DNA from: Caballeronia arvi
Lineage (GTDB): Bacteria > Pseudomonadota > Gammaproteobacteria > Burkholderiales > Burkholderiaceae
Reading direction: 5' to 3'
Length of the DNA: 64,000 nt
Assembly (NCBI RefSeq): GCF_001544695.2
Contig: NZ_FCOM02000025.1
Coordinates: 1-64,000 of the forward strand
Below, piece after piece: positions 6,299-15,205 of the stretch; within the stretch, counting starts at the first letter, position 1, and each line of letters begins with the position of its first letter. Below the pieces are notes generated by a model. The model ran no database searches and had not been told where the DNA came from. It saw only the letters and a program-made list of their open reading frames with translations. Made by a program: the position numbers and the translations under genes.

Positions 6299-7534
6299 TC
6301 ATGCCGATCGCTTGATCGGCGTCACATTCCATTCTTCGTCGGCTATCCGCTTCGTTAGAAACGCGGCCCAAAGTTCGAGCGCCGCGCGGCGCTCGGTGTA
6401 GTAGGTGTACTGGTCATAGATGCCCTCGACGCCTGCCAGCTTGTGGTTCAGGCACATTTCTGAGATATCGCGCGGAACGCCGAGCTTGCGCATATGGCTC
6501 TTCATCGTGCTGCGCAGGTCGTGCGGCGTGAAGCGGCGAATCATTGGCTCGTGGTGCTCGATCCAGTAGTCGATCGCCTCGCGGATCGCGTCCTTCGAGA
6601 CGTGTGTGTCGCCGTCGTGGCGATCAATGCGGTTGCTCAAACGCGCAGGCAGAAGATAGTCCGAGGTACCCGCGAGCTCGAAGAGCCGCTCGAACCACTC
6701 GACGACAACTGGCGCGAGCGGAATGTCCATCTCTGGGCCGGTCTTGCTCTTCGGGATGCGCCAGCGGGCCTCATTGAGATGAACGTCCTCACGCAGTGCC
6801 GTGTATAGCTCGGCGATCCGGACACCAGTTGCCAGGGCAATGCGCACCGCGTAGAGGTTCACTTCGCGCATCTTCGCAGTCAGCAGAACGTGGAGCTCAG
6901 CGTCCGTGAGCATCAGGCGTGTGCGAATAGGCGGGCGCTTCCCAATGATTGCCTCCAGCGCGATGCCTGCGCACGGATTGGTCTCGACCAGCCGCTTGCC
7001 AGCGGCGTGCTTAAAGAGGGCCTTGAGCACACACCAAAGCGTGAACGCCTCGACCCAGCCGAGCTTGATACGTTCGATCTGCGCCACGATGTCCGCCGCG
7101 CTTACGGCGCGCAGCGATAGTGAGCCCATGCCGCCCTCAACGCGATCGAGGTTGCGGCCGTAGCTCCGCTGTGTGCTCTCGGCAAGCGTGACGAGGACGC
7201 GCTCGCGATAGTCGGCGATGAGCTGTCGCACGCTCCAATCCTTCCGGGCTTTCTCCTTGCGCCTCTCAACGGCGGGGTTGACGCCTTGCTGGACCGCAAC
7301 GCGTTTCGCCGCGGCAATCTTGCGCGCGGCGGTCAGTGAGAGGTCGGGGTAGTTGCCGAGCGTCAACTCGTGGCGTCGGCCACCGTGACTGAAACGAAGT
7401 ATCCAGGCGGCGGTGCCGGAAGAGGACAGAGTGAACGTGAGGCCCGCGCCGTCGGACTTCGCGACGGGCGCGCCGGCGCGCACGAGATGCTTGAGTTCGA
7501 CGTCCGAAAGTAGGTTTGTCTGCCGTTTTGCCAA
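6299..7534 (-). CDS. int: P4-type tyrosine integrase
   Basis: A 411-aa site-specific recombinase that inserts and excises the element. Residues 1-90 are the DUF4102-type arm-binding domain (WILRFSHGGRRHELTLGNYPDLSL), about 100-195 the core-binding SAM-like domain, and 205-395 the catalytic domain. Visible catalytic residues are Arg239 (ATGVRIAEL), a Lys in IPKSKTG (262 or 264), His338 and Arg341 (HDLR), His364 (LNHK) and Tyr373 (GIYDQY). Length is normal for the family. The gene starts about 180 bases from the rng stop, which places the attachment site in that gap or in the rng 3' end. Confidence 0.93.
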   Translation of the reverse strand: MAKRQTNLLSDVELKHLVRAGAPVAKSDGAGLTFTLSSSGTAAWILRFSHGGRRHELTLGNYPDLSLTAARKIAAAKRVAVQQGVNPAVERRKEKARKDWSVRQLIADYRERVLVTLAESTQRSYGRNLDRVEGGMGSLSLRAVSAADIVAQIERIKLGWVEAFTLWCVLKALFKHAAGKRLVETNPCAGIALEAIIGKRPPIRTRLMLTDAELHVLLTAKMREVNLYAVRIALATGVRIAELYTALREDVHLNEARWRIPKSKTGPEMDIPLAPVVVEWFERLFELAGTSDYLLPARLSNRIDRHDGDTHVSKDAIREAIDYWIEHHEPMIRRFTPHDLRSTMKSHMRKLGVPRDISEMCLNHKLAGVEGIYDQYTYYTERRAALELWAAFLTKRIADEEWNVTPIKRSA

Positions 7535-7574
7535 CCCGCATTACTCCTGAGTTGAGTCCGCATTGTTCCTGACT

Positions 7575-7598
7575 CTAGCTACCAATCTAGCTACCAAT
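7575..7598. repeat. Tandem CTAGCTACCAAT, candidate integrase arm site
   Basis: Two exact 12-base copies lie head to tail (7575-7586 and 7587-7598) 40 bases upstream of the integrase start. Direct repeats next to an integrase gene are often arm-type binding sites or part of the attachment region. No second copy was found within the window, as expected if the other end is off the left edge. Confidence 0.4.
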
Positions 7599-7714
7599 TG
7601 GAGGCGCGCTTAACTGAGGCGAAATGATACGGGAAAATTCAGACGATTTTGGAAAGACTTCAAAAACAATGACTTAGGCGACTCGTGATGATATGAGGTG
7701 ACTCAGGGTAAACC

Positions 7715-9184
7715 CTACATCAACACGATGTCATACTGCTCCTGACTGAGATTCGACTCCACCTGCAACGAAACCGGCTTTCCGATGAAGTCCATCAGCA
7801 TCGCCAGATGCTGCGATTCTTCTTCGAGAAACAGGTCGATGACCTGCTGCGAAGCCACCACGCGAAACTCGCGCGGATTGAACTGCCGCGACTCGCGCAT
7901 GATCTCGCGCAGCACGTCGTAACACACGGTGCGCGGCGTCTTGACCTGGCCCTTGCCCTGACACGTCGGGCAAGCCTCGCACAGCACGTGGGCGAGTGAC
8001 TCGCGCGTGCGCTTCCTCGTCATCTCGACGAGTCCGAGCTGCGAGAAGCCATTGACGGTCACGCGCGTACGATCGCGCGACAGCGCCTTCTTCAGTTCGC
8101 CCAGCACCTGATCCCGATGCTCGACATTCTCCATGTCGATGAAATCGATGATGATGATCCCGCCCAGATTCCTCAACCGCAATTGCCGCGCGATCGTATG
8201 GGCCGCTTCGAGATTGGTCTTGAAGATCGTGTCGTCGAAATTGCGCGCGCCGACGTAACCGCCCGTGTTGACGTCGATGGTCGTCATCGCCTCGGTCTGA
8301 TCGATCATCAGATAGCCGCCCGACTTGAGATCCACGCGCCGCGACAGCGCCCGCTGAATCTCCGTCTCGATGTTGTACAGATCGAAGAGCGGCCGCTCGC
8401 CCGTGTAGTGATGCAGCCGCGATGCCACCGCCGGTGTGAACTCCGCCGCGAAATCCGCCAGCATCTGATAGGTCTCGCGCGAATCGACCTGAATGCGCGT
8501 GGTCTCGTCGTTGACGAAGTCGCGCAGCACGCGTTGCGCGAGATTGAGGTCCTGATAGAGCAGGGTGGTCGGCGGCACGCGCTGCGCTTGCGCGACGATC
8601 GTCGCCCACGTCTTGCGCAGATACGCGACATCGGCCGCGAGCTCTTCGCTCGTCGCGTCTTCCGCGATGGTCCGCACGATATAGCCGCCTTTCTCATCGG
8701 CGGGCAACACGGCTGTGAGACGCGCGCGCACGGCCTCGCGCTCCGCTTCGCTTTCGATCTTCTGCGAAATGCCGATATGCGGCTCCTGCGGCAGATACAC
8801 GAGCGTGCGTCCCGCGATGCTCACCTGCGTCGACAGCCGTGCGCCCTTCGTGCCGATCGGGTCCTTCACGACCTGCACCATCAGCGATTGCCCTTCGAAG
8901 ACGATCTTCTCGATGGGCACATGCGGCGTCGAATTATGCGGCTCGCCCGCGATGCGCGGATGCCAGATATCGGCGACATGGAGAAACGCCGCGCGTTCGA
9001 GACCGATGTCGATGAACGCGGACTGCATGCCCGGCAACACGCGCACGACCTTGCCGAGATACACATTGCCGACGCGTCCGCGCGAAAGCGTGCGTTCGAC
9101 GTGAAGCTCCTGAACGGCGCCTTGCTGAACCTGTGCGACACGGGTTTCCTGCGGTGTGACGTTGATCAGGATTTCTTCGTTCAT
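7715..9184 (-). CDS. rng: Ribonuclease G
   Basis: A 489-aa endoribonuclease of the RNase E/G family, which matures the 5' end of 16S rRNA and trims mRNAs. An S1 domain (about residues 38-125, GNVYLGKVVRVLPGMQSAFIDIG) precedes the RNase H-like and DNase I-like catalytic region with TTIDVNTGG and IIIIDFIDM. The CPTCQGKG zinc-link motif is near the C-terminus. ATG 9184 gives the exact length of RNase G; upstream in-frame codons overlap maf. It is the last gene of the yebC-to-rng block, seven bases after maf. The P4-like element is inserted just beyond its stop, and the reading frame appears intact. Confidence 0.95.
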   Translation of the reverse strand: MNEEILINVTPQETRVAQVQQGAVQELHVERTLSRGRVGNVYLGKVVRVLPGMQSAFIDIGLERAAFLHVADIWHPRIAGEPHNSTPHVPIEKIVFEGQSLMVQVVKDPIGTKGARLSTQVSIAGRTLVYLPQEPHIGISQKIESEAEREAVRARLTAVLPADEKGGYIVRTIAEDATSEELAADVAYLRKTWATIVAQAQRVPPTTLLYQDLNLAQRVLRDFVNDETTRIQVDSRETYQMLADFAAEFTPAVASRLHHYTGERPLFDLYNIETEIQRALSRRVDLKSGGYLMIDQTEAMTTIDVNTGGYVGARNFDDTIFKTNLEAAHTIARQLRLRNLGGIIIIDFIDMENVEHRDQVLGELKKALSRDRTRVTVNGFSQLGLVEMTRKRTRESLAHVLCEACPTCQGKGQVKTPRTVCYDVLREIMRESRQFNPREFRVVASQQVIDLFLEEESQHLAMLMDFIGKPVSLQVESNLSQEQYDIVLM

Positions 9185-9191
9185 GGCCTGT

Positions 9192-9803
9192 TTAGAATTC
9201 GACGCGCGCCACGCGCAAGAGAGCTGCGGTTTCGAAAAGGGGCAGACCCATGATACCCGAATAGGACCCGTCGATTCGCTCGATGAACTCGGCCGCGCGG
9301 CCCTGTATGCCGTACGCGCCTGCCTTGCCGAGCGGCTCGCCCGACGCGGCATAGCGCTGCAGCGCAGCACGATCGGCTTTCGCGAAACGCACTTGTGAGC
9401 GGGAAAGAACGGGATCGAGCAACGCGCCTTCGCCATCGACCACGGCGATGGCCGTCAGCACTTCATGCTCGCGGCCCGCGAGACGTTCGAGCATCGCGAC
9501 CGCATCGTCTTCGTGCAGCGGCTTGCCGAGAATCAGTCCGTCGATGGTCACGGTCGTATCGGCGACGAGAATCGGCGCGCTCGCATGACCGCCTGCGACG
9601 AGCCGCGCGCGCGCCGCATGCGCCTTCAGCGCGCACACGCGCACGACATACGCATCGGCGGCTTCGTCGGGCAACGCGTCTTCGAGCGCTTCGGCGTCTT
9701 CATCGGGAAGGGGAAGAAGGAGTTCGTATTTCACGCCGAGCTGACGCAGCAACTCCTGACGGCGCGGGCTTTGAGAAGCGAGATAAACGAAGGGATGAGT
9801 CAT
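9192..9803 (-). CDS. maf: Maf-family nucleoside triphosphate pyrophosphatase
   Basis: A 203-aa house-cleaning pyrophosphatase that hydrolyses non-canonical or excess dTTP/UTP-type nucleotides. The N-terminal signature LASQSPRRQELLRQLG is diagnostic; the conserved DTTV and GKP motifs follow, then the GSYSGIMGLP C-terminus. ATG 9803 is chosen because the family always begins a few residues before the SQSPRR motif. The gene lies between rlmH and rng, as in related genomes. Confidence 0.93.
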   Translation of the reverse strand: MTHPFVYLASQSPRRQELLRQLGVKYELLLPLPDEDAEALEDALPDEAADAYVVRVCALKAHAARARLVAGGHASAPILVADTTVTIDGLILGKPLHEDDAVAMLERLAGREHEVLTAIAVVDGEGALLDPVLSRSQVRFAKADRAALQRYAASGEPLGKAGAYGIQGRAAEFIERIDGSYSGIMGLPLFETAALLRVARVEF

Positions 9804-9860
9804 TGGGTATTTGGATTCGAATGACACGCGCGGCATTCGAAGTCCGACGACCGCAAAGCC

Positions 9861-10331
9861 TCACGCGCGATGATAAGGATGATTCTGCGTGATGCTCCAC
9901 GCGCGGTAAAGCTGTTCGGCGAGCAGCACGCGCACCATGCCGTGCGGCAGCGTGAGACTCGACACGCGCAGCAACAGTTCTGCGCGAGATTTCACATCCG
10001 GATGAAGCCCGTCCGCGCCGCCGATCACGAACGCGACATCGCGCCCGTCCTGCTGCCAGCCGGGCAGGGCGTTCGCGAGTTGCATCGTGGTCCAGTCGCG
10101 GCCGCGTTCATCAAGTGCGATGACGCGCGCGTTCTTCGGCAAGGCGGCTTCGATGCGCTGCTTCTCGGCGGCCATCACGCTCTCGGCGTTACGCCCCGAC
10201 GAACGCTGCTCGGGCTTGATCTCTTTAAGCTCGATGCGCAACTCGGGCGGCATGCGCTTCGCATATTCGTCGAAGCCATTCGTGATCCAGTCGGGCATCT
10301 TGTGTCCGACGGCGAGGATGACCAGCTTCAT
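9861..10331 (-). CDS. rlmH: 23S rRNA (pseudouridine1915-N3)-methyltransferase
   Basis: A 156-aa SPOUT methyltransferase that modifies pseudouridine 1915 in helix 69 of 23S rRNA. MKLVILAVGHKMPDW at the start and FVIGGADGLHPDV plus LPHGMVRVLLAEQLYRAW at the C-terminus form the SAM-binding knot. Its length equals the family norm. ATG 10331 lies 13 bases after the rsfS stop. The reading frame continues upstream into rsfS, but those residues are the shadow of rsfS. Confidence 0.95.
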   Translation of the reverse strand: MKLVILAVGHKMPDWITNGFDEYAKRMPPELRIELKEIKPEQRSSGRNAESVMAAEKQRIEAALPKNARVIALDERGRDWTTMQLANALPGWQQDGRDVAFVIGGADGLHPDVKSRAELLLRVSSLTLPHGMVRVLLAEQLYRAWSITQNHPYHRA

Positions 10332-10344
10332 CGAATGAGCGGGA

Positions 10345-10797
10345 TCAGTGCTTGCGCGTGGTCTTGCGCGCGGGGCGTTTGACCGCGGGCGCGGCGTCTT
10401 CGTCGTCCTCGTCGTCATCCGCGGTGACGCGCGCGCCGCCGAACATGTTCGGCGTTTGCAGCTTCACGCGCACGGGCTTGTCGCCCCAGACTTCTTCGAG
10501 GTTGTAGTACTGGCGCAGCGCGGGCTGAAGGATATGCACGACCGCGTCGCCGCAATCGACCAGCACCCACTCGCCGATCTCTTCGCCTTCCGTGCTGATG
10601 ATGTCGCCGCCCGCTTCCTTGACCTTCTCGCGCACGCTGTTGGCGAGCGCCTTGGTCTGCCGGTTCGATGTGCCGCTCGCCACGACCACGCGGTCGAAGA
10701 GCGAAGTCAGATGCGTCGTGTTGAACACCTTGATGTCTTGCGCCTTGACGTCTTCCAGACCGTCGATGATCGCGCGTTGAAGCTTTTGAAGTTCCAT
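10345..10797 (-). CDS. rsfS: Ribosome silencing factor
   Basis: A 150-aa protein of the RsfS/YbeB/Iojap family that binds ribosomal protein uL14 and blocks subunit joining in starvation. The core (about residues 1-112) has the DIKVFNTTHLTSLFDRVVVASGTSNRQ and GEEIGEWVLVDCGDAVVHI motifs. A tail of about 35 residues rich in Asp, then Lys/Arg, extends beyond the usual length; such tails are common in Burkholderiaceae. It lies directly between nadD and rlmH in the operon. Confidence 0.94.
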   Translation of the reverse strand: MELQKLQRAIIDGLEDVKAQDIKVFNTTHLTSLFDRVVVASGTSNRQTKALANSVREKVKEAGGDIISTEGEEIGEWVLVDCGDAVVHILQPALRQYYNLEEVWGDKPVRVKLQTPNMFGGARVTADDDEDDEDAAPAVKRPARKTTRKH

Positions 10798-10810
10798 GGT
10801 TACCGTGTCT

Positions 10811-11470
10811 TTACCGTGTCCGGTACAGGTGATGTTGAACAATATAGTCCCATACGCTCGTCGGGACCTGAGCGCGGGCTTCGGTGACGTCCGACATCGT
10901 GCGCGCTGCCTCGCGGATCGCCGTGGCGGATACGTCGAGCAGCAGCGTTTCGTCGATGAGCACGTGACCGCATGAGCTCGCTTGCAGTGTTTCGGGCGGC
11001 GCGGCGCGGCGCGCGACTTCCGCCGCAACGACCGCCGGCAGCGTCGCGACATCGAAGCCCGGGCGCGTCTCCACACAGATATGTGCGTAGTCGAACAGCT
11101 CTTTCCAGCGATGCCAGGAGTCGAGCTTGACGAGCTGATCCGCGCCCATCAGGAGCGAGATCGACGCGTCCGCGCCTTCGCGCTCGCGCCAGTGAGCGAG
11201 CGTGTCGACGGTATAGGTGTCGCCCTGACGATCGATCTCGTCGGTGCCGATGGTGACCCGCACACCGTCGAGCGTGAGCGATGCGGCCGCTGCGCGCGTC
11301 ATCGCCAGCCGATGTTCAGGCGCGGACACGCCCGCTTTCTGCCAGGGCTGACCGGCGGGCAACAGCACGAGCTCGGTCAGTCGAAGCAGTTCGACGAAAC
11401 GGCGCGCGATCGCGAGATGCCCGTTGTGAATCGGATCGAACGTGCCGCCGAAAATGCCGACGCGCTTCAT
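10811..11470 (-). CDS. nadD: Nicotinate-nucleotide adenylyltransferase
   Basis: A 219-aa enzyme that makes nicotinate adenine dinucleotide in NAD synthesis. The nucleotidyltransferase signature GGTFDPIHNGHL is at the N-terminus, and the C-terminal SATAIRE motif (near ISSTxIR) is present. ATG 11470 is chosen because GGTFDP should follow a few residues after the start; an in-frame ATG at 11497 would add nine residues and overlap hemF by ten bases, and cannot be ruled out. It stands between hemF and rsfS. Confidence 0.93.
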   Translation of the reverse strand: MKRVGIFGGTFDPIHNGHLAIARRFVELLRLTELVLLPAGQPWQKAGVSAPEHRLAMTRAAAASLTLDGVRVTIGTDEIDRQGDTYTVDTLAHWREREGADASISLLMGADQLVKLDSWHRWKELFDYAHICVETRPGFDVATLPAVVAAEVARRAAPPETLQASSCGHVLIDETLLLDVSATAIREAARTMSDVTEARAQVPTSVWDYIVQHHLYRTR

Positions 11471-11487
11471 GCAGGGCACAGCGGAAT

Positions 11488-12447
11488 TCAAAGCCATTCG
11501 CGCCGCACCAGGAAGTCGGAATAGAGCCGCGCCTCCGGCGTGCCGGGCTCGGGCGTCCAGTCGTAGCGCCAGTTCGCGACGGGCGGCATCGACATGAGGA
11601 TCGACTCGGTACGTCCGCCGCTTTGCAGGCCGAAATGCGTGCCGCGGTCGAACACGAGATTGAACTCGACGTAGCGCCCGCGCCGGTACGCCTGGAACTC
11701 GCGCTCGCGTTCGGTGTAAGGCGTGTCGCAGCGGCGCTCGATGATCGGCAGATACGCTTTCAGGAACGCATCGCCGACGCTCTTCATCAGCGCGAACGCG
11801 CGCTCGAAGCCGCCTTCCGCGTAATCATCGAAGAAAATGCCGCCGATGCCGCGCTGCTCGTTGCGATGCTTCAGATAGAAATACTCGTCGCACCAGGTCT
11901 TGAAGCGCGGATACAGCTCGACGCCGAACGGATCGAGCGCGTCGCGGCAAGTCTGATGAAAATGCCGCGCGTCTTCCTCGTAGCCGTAGATCGGCGTGAG
12001 ATCCATGCCGCCGCCGAACCAGAAGATCGGCGCTTCTCCTGCCTTGAGCGCGGTCAGCATGCGCACGTTGGCGTGCACCGTCGGGCAGTGCGGATTGCGC
12101 GGGTGCATCACGAGCGACACGCCGAGCGCCTCGAAGCCGCGACCGGCGAGCTGCGGGCGCGCCGCGCTCGCGGAGGGCGGCAGCGCGTCGCCTTGGACGT
12201 CCGAAAAGCCGATGCCGCCGCGCTCGAAGAATCCGCCGCCTTCCAGAATGCGCGTCACGCCGCCGCCGCGCAGATGCGCGCCGGGCTCGCGGGTCCAGGC
12301 GTCGGTGGCGAAGGCGGTGCCGTCGAAGCCGCCGAGCGCATCGGCGATGCGCGTCTGCAGGCCCGTCAGATAGGCGCGGACGGCCTCGATATCATGGGAC
12401 GCGTCGTCTTGTTGGCGTTGTTCCGCGCTGCGGTTCGGTTCACTCAT
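11488..12447 (-). CDS. hemF: Oxygen-dependent coproporphyrinogen III oxidase
   Basis: A 319-aa cytosolic enzyme that decarboxylates coproporphyrinogen III to protoporphyrinogen IX in heme synthesis, using oxygen. Conserved stretches include WTREPGAHLRGGGVTRIL, HPRNPHCPTVHANVR, FWFGGGMDLTPIYGYEEDARHFH and RGRYVEFNLVFDRGTHFGLQ. Length fits the family. Separated from purD by a strong terminator, it may start its own transcript with nadD and the genes beyond. Confidence 0.96.
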   Translation of the reverse strand: MSEPNRSAEQRQQDDASHDIEAVRAYLTGLQTRIADALGGFDGTAFATDAWTREPGAHLRGGGVTRILEGGGFFERGGIGFSDVQGDALPPSASAARPQLAGRGFEALGVSLVMHPRNPHCPTVHANVRMLTALKAGEAPIFWFGGGMDLTPIYGYEEDARHFHQTCRDALDPFGVELYPRFKTWCDEYFYLKHRNEQRGIGGIFFDDYAEGGFERAFALMKSVGDAFLKAYLPIIERRCDTPYTEREREFQAYRRGRYVEFNLVFDRGTHFGLQSGGRTESILMSMPPVANWRYDWTPEPGTPEARLYSDFLVRREWL

Positions 12448-12490
12448 CGATTGCTGCTGATCGGTCCGGGGTTAACCCTTCGTCTCGAAA

Positions 12491-12532
12491 CTCTCAAAAG
12501 CGCGCTGCCGGACACAAGGTCCGGCAGCGCGC
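12491..12532 (-). terminator. Intrinsic terminator after purD
   Basis: A perfect 14-bp stem (12500-12513 with 12519-12532, loop ACAAG) is followed on the minus strand by TTTTGAG. It begins 26 bases past the purD stop and ends before hemF, so it separates purD from the hemF-rng transcript. Confidence 0.85.
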
Positions 12533-12557
12533 ATGCTCAGGCGGCTTCGGCGCTGCT

Positions 12558-13874
12558 TCAGCCGTGCTTGTCGGCGGGCTTTTCAGCGCTTTTATCAGCC
12601 GATTGCTTGCGGTTCACGGCGCGATAACCGATGTCCCGCCGATACTGCATGCCATCGAACGAGATCTGGTTGACTGTATCGTAGACCACGGATTGCGCGC
12701 CGCGCACGGAATCCGCCAATCCGACGACGCATAACACGCGCCCGCCCGACGTGGTGAGCTTGCCGTCGGCGAGCGTCGTGCCCGCATGGAAAGTGACGGA
12801 ATTCTCGGTTTCCGCGGGAATGCCGCTGATGCGGTCGCCCTTGCGCGGCGTCTCCGGATAGTTGTGCGCGGCGAGCACGACGCCGAGCGCCGTGCGACGG
12901 TCCCAGTCGAGATCGACGGTGTCGAGCTTGCCGTCGATCGCCAGTTCCACGACCTTCGAAAAATCGCCCTTCAGCCGCGCCATGATCGGCTGCGTCTCGG
13001 GGTCGCCCATGCGGCAGTTGAATTCGAGCGTTTTCGGATTGCCGTTTGCGTCGATCATCAGGCCGGCGTAGAGGAAGCCGGTGAAGCGGATGCCGTCGTT
13101 TTCCATGCCGCGCACCGTCGGCTGGATGATTTCGCGCATCACGCGCGCGTGCAGTTGCGGCGTGACGATCGGCGCGGGCGAGTACGCGCCCATGCCGCCG
13201 GTGTTCGGGCCCTTGTCGCCGTCGAGCAGCCGCTTGTGGTCCTGGCTCGACGCGAGCGCCAGCACGTGCTTGCCGTCCACCATCACGATGAAGCTCGCTT
13301 CCTCGCCCGCGAGGAATTCCTCGATGACGACGCGCGCGCCCGCATCGCCGAGCGTGTTGTCGGCGAGCATCGCATCGACGGCGCCGTGCGCTTCTTCCAG
13401 CGTCATCGCGACGACGACGCCCTTGCCGGCCGCGAGCCCGTCCGCCTTGACGACGATCGGCGCGCCTTTCGCGTCGATGTACGCGTGCGCGGCGGCGATG
13501 TCGGAGAAGGTTTCGTACTCGGCGGTCGGAATGTTGTGGCGCTTCATGAACGCCTTGGCGAAGTCCTTCGAGCTTTCGAGCTGCGCGGCTTCCTTGCTCG
13601 GCCCGAAAATCTTCAGTCCGCGCGAGCGGAACAGATTGACGATGCCGGCCGCGAGCGGCGCTTCCGGACCGACGAGCGTGAACGCGACATGTTCTTTCTC
13701 GACGAAATCGGCGAGTGCCGCCGGGTCCGTGATGTCGACGTTGCGCAGGCGCTCGTCCTGCGCGGTGCCGCCGTTGCCCGGCGCGACATAAACGATCTGC
13801 ACGCGCGGCGACTGCGCGAGCTTCCAGGCCAGCGCATGTTCGCGGCCGCCGGAACCGACGACGAGTAACTTCAT
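12558..13874 (-). CDS. purD: Phosphoribosylamine--glycine ligase
   Basis: A 438-aa ATP-grasp enzyme that joins phosphoribosylamine and glycine in the second step of purine synthesis. The N-terminus MKLLVVGSGGREHALAWKL is diagnostic; IVVKADGLAAGKGV (ATP grasp) and EFNCRMGDPETQ (metal/ATP site) follow. The last 15 residues are a Lys/Asp/Ala repeat tail beyond the usual end. ATG 13874 places the GSGGREH motif at the expected distance. Followed by a strong terminator. Confidence 0.96.
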   Translation of the reverse strand: MKLLVVGSGGREHALAWKLAQSPRVQIVYVAPGNGGTAQDERLRNVDITDPAALADFVEKEHVAFTLVGPEAPLAAGIVNLFRSRGLKIFGPSKEAAQLESSKDFAKAFMKRHNIPTAEYETFSDIAAAHAYIDAKGAPIVVKADGLAAGKGVVVAMTLEEAHGAVDAMLADNTLGDAGARVVIEEFLAGEEASFIVMVDGKHVLALASSQDHKRLLDGDKGPNTGGMGAYSPAPIVTPQLHARVMREIIQPTVRGMENDGIRFTGFLYAGLMIDANGNPKTLEFNCRMGDPETQPIMARLKGDFSKVVELAIDGKLDTVDLDWDRRTALGVVLAAHNYPETPRKGDRISGIPAETENSVTFHAGTTLADGKLTTSGGRVLCVVGLADSVRGAQSVVYDTVNQISFDGMQYRRDIGYRAVNRKQSADKSAEKPADKHG

Positions 13875-14143
13875 GTGAATCCCCGAAATCCTGACAAAAA
13901 GCGGCTTGAGTAAAAGCGGCGGGCGCATCGACCGTGAAGCGCGCACATGACGGCGGTCATGGCGTCGCGAAGGCGGCTCGCGCCGATATCGGCTGCGTCA
14001 CGCGCCTTCCGGCGGCGATGCCCCGCCGCGGCGACTCGACGTCGATTGAGCGGCGCTGCTCCGACATGCGAGCCGAAGCGAAAGACGTTCCATGCGAGGG
14101 CGGGCGAAATCCTGTTCCACCGCGCCCCGTGCGATCCGAAGCT

Positions 14144-14872
14144 TCAGTCTTCGTTGATCGCGGCGTTCGTGTAGACCTCTTGCACGTCGTCGAGATTTTC
14201 GAGCGCGTCGAGCAGTTTCTGCATTTTCACCGCGTCGTCGCCGCCGAACTCGACTTCCGTCTGCGGTTTCATCGTCACTTCGGCGAGTTCCGCCTTGAAG
14301 CCCGCGGCTTCGAGCGCGTCCTTCACCTTCTGGAAATCGTTGGGCGGGCAGATCACTTCGATACTGCCGTCTTCGTTGGTCACGACGTCGTCCGCGCCGG
14401 CTTCGAGCGCCGCGTCCATCAGCCTGTCTTCCGGCGTGCCGGGCGCGAACAGGAACTGGCCGACGTGATCGAACATGAACGACACCGAGCCGTCCGTGCC
14501 CATGTTGCCGCCGAACTTCGAAAATGCGTGGCGCACTTCCGCGACGGTGCGGGTGCGGTTGTCCGTCATCGTGTCGACGATGATCGCCGCGCCGCCGATG
14601 CCATAGCCTTCATAGCGGATTTCTTCGTAGTTCGCGCCATCGACGCCGCCGGTGCCGCGCTGGATCGCGCGGTTGATGTTGTCCTTCGGCATGTTGGCGT
14701 CGTAGGCCTTGTCGACGGCCAGACGCAGACGCGGGTTCGAATCGATCTCGCCGCCGCCCATGCGCGCCGCGACCTGGATTTCCTTGATGAGGCGCGTCCA
14801 GACCTTGCCTTTCTTCGCGTCGGCCGCGGCCTTCTTATGCTTGATGTTGGCCCATTTCGAATGACCCGCCAT
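14144..14872 (-). CDS. yebC: YebC/PmpR-family protein
   Basis: A 242-aa protein of the TACO1/YebC family, which in bacteria acts as a DNA-binding regulator or as an aid to translation of proline-rich stretches. The family start MAGHSKWANIKHKKAAADAKKGK is complete, and the VDKAYDANMPKDNINRAIQRGTG segment is present. Length is normal. It is first in the yebC-purD-hemF series; 269 bases without a recognised gene separate it from purD. Confidence 0.95.
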   Translation of the reverse strand: MAGHSKWANIKHKKAAADAKKGKVWTRLIKEIQVAARMGGGEIDSNPRLRLAVDKAYDANMPKDNINRAIQRGTGGVDGANYEEIRYEGYGIGGAAIIVDTMTDNRTRTVAEVRHAFSKFGGNMGTDGSVSFMFDHVGQFLFAPGTPEDRLMDAALEAGADDVVTNEDGSIEVICPPNDFQKVKDALEAAGFKAELAEVTMKPQTEVEFGGDDAVKMQKLLDALENLDDVQEVYTNAAINED

Positions 14873-15205
14873 TACCTTTCTCCGTCGCGCGCGGGCTGAT
14901 GAGCCGTGCGCCTAGTGTGCTGTCGTGCTGTGTGAAGCCGGATGTGTCTGTTCGCGCCGCGTTTCTTCGCGCGTGCTCGCGCGTTTTTCGTGAACAGCGC
15001 CGGGTTCGCTCGCGGATCGTTTAGTCCGGCGTAACCCGAATAGGAACAGACCGAAATTTTAGCATGGCGGCGCGCACGCTCAGTACCGCCGTGCGCGCTG
15101 CGGCGGCGGAAAGACGGCGCAAACCGGGTCGAATTCGGGAAAAAAGCGCGCCAAAACGCAAACCGCCGCGCGTGGCGCGGCGGTCGGAAGGATTTAAGCG
15201 GACAC
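14873..15205. other. Intergenic region between upp and yebC
   Basis: This 333-base stretch contains the upp terminator (15157-15183) and presumably the yebC promoter. A TAAAAT at 15061-15056 on the minus strand could be a -10 box, but no good -35 is seen 17 bases upstream. No gene is supported. Confidence 0.5.
15157..15183 (-). terminator. Intrinsic terminator after upp
   Basis: A perfect 9-bp stem CCGCCGCGC/GCGCGGCGG (15163-15183, loop of three) is followed on the minus strand by TTTGCGTTTT. It lies 23 bases past the upp stop. Confidence 0.75.

Larger units (their letters stand above)
1..7640. mobile_element. P4-like integrative element (one end, partial)
   Basis: A block of minus-strand genes begins with a P4-type tyrosine integrase next to rng and continues with an AlpA-like HTH protein, a PC4-like protein, a small HTH protein and a TOPRIM/DUF927 primase-helicase, ending in a repeat array that looks like an iteron origin. 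Integrase, AlpA-type regulator and primase-helicase with adjacent iterons is the arrangement of P4-like satellites and related islands. No capsid, terminase, conjugation or cargo genes are visible. The inner boundary was placed between the integrase start (7534) and the rng stop (7715). The outer end lies to the left of base 1, so the true size and both att sites are unknown. Confidence 0.8.

Noticed and set aside
7600..7714. Direct repeat marking both ends of the element
   Set aside because: No second copy of this segment was found near base 1, so the other end is probably outside the window.
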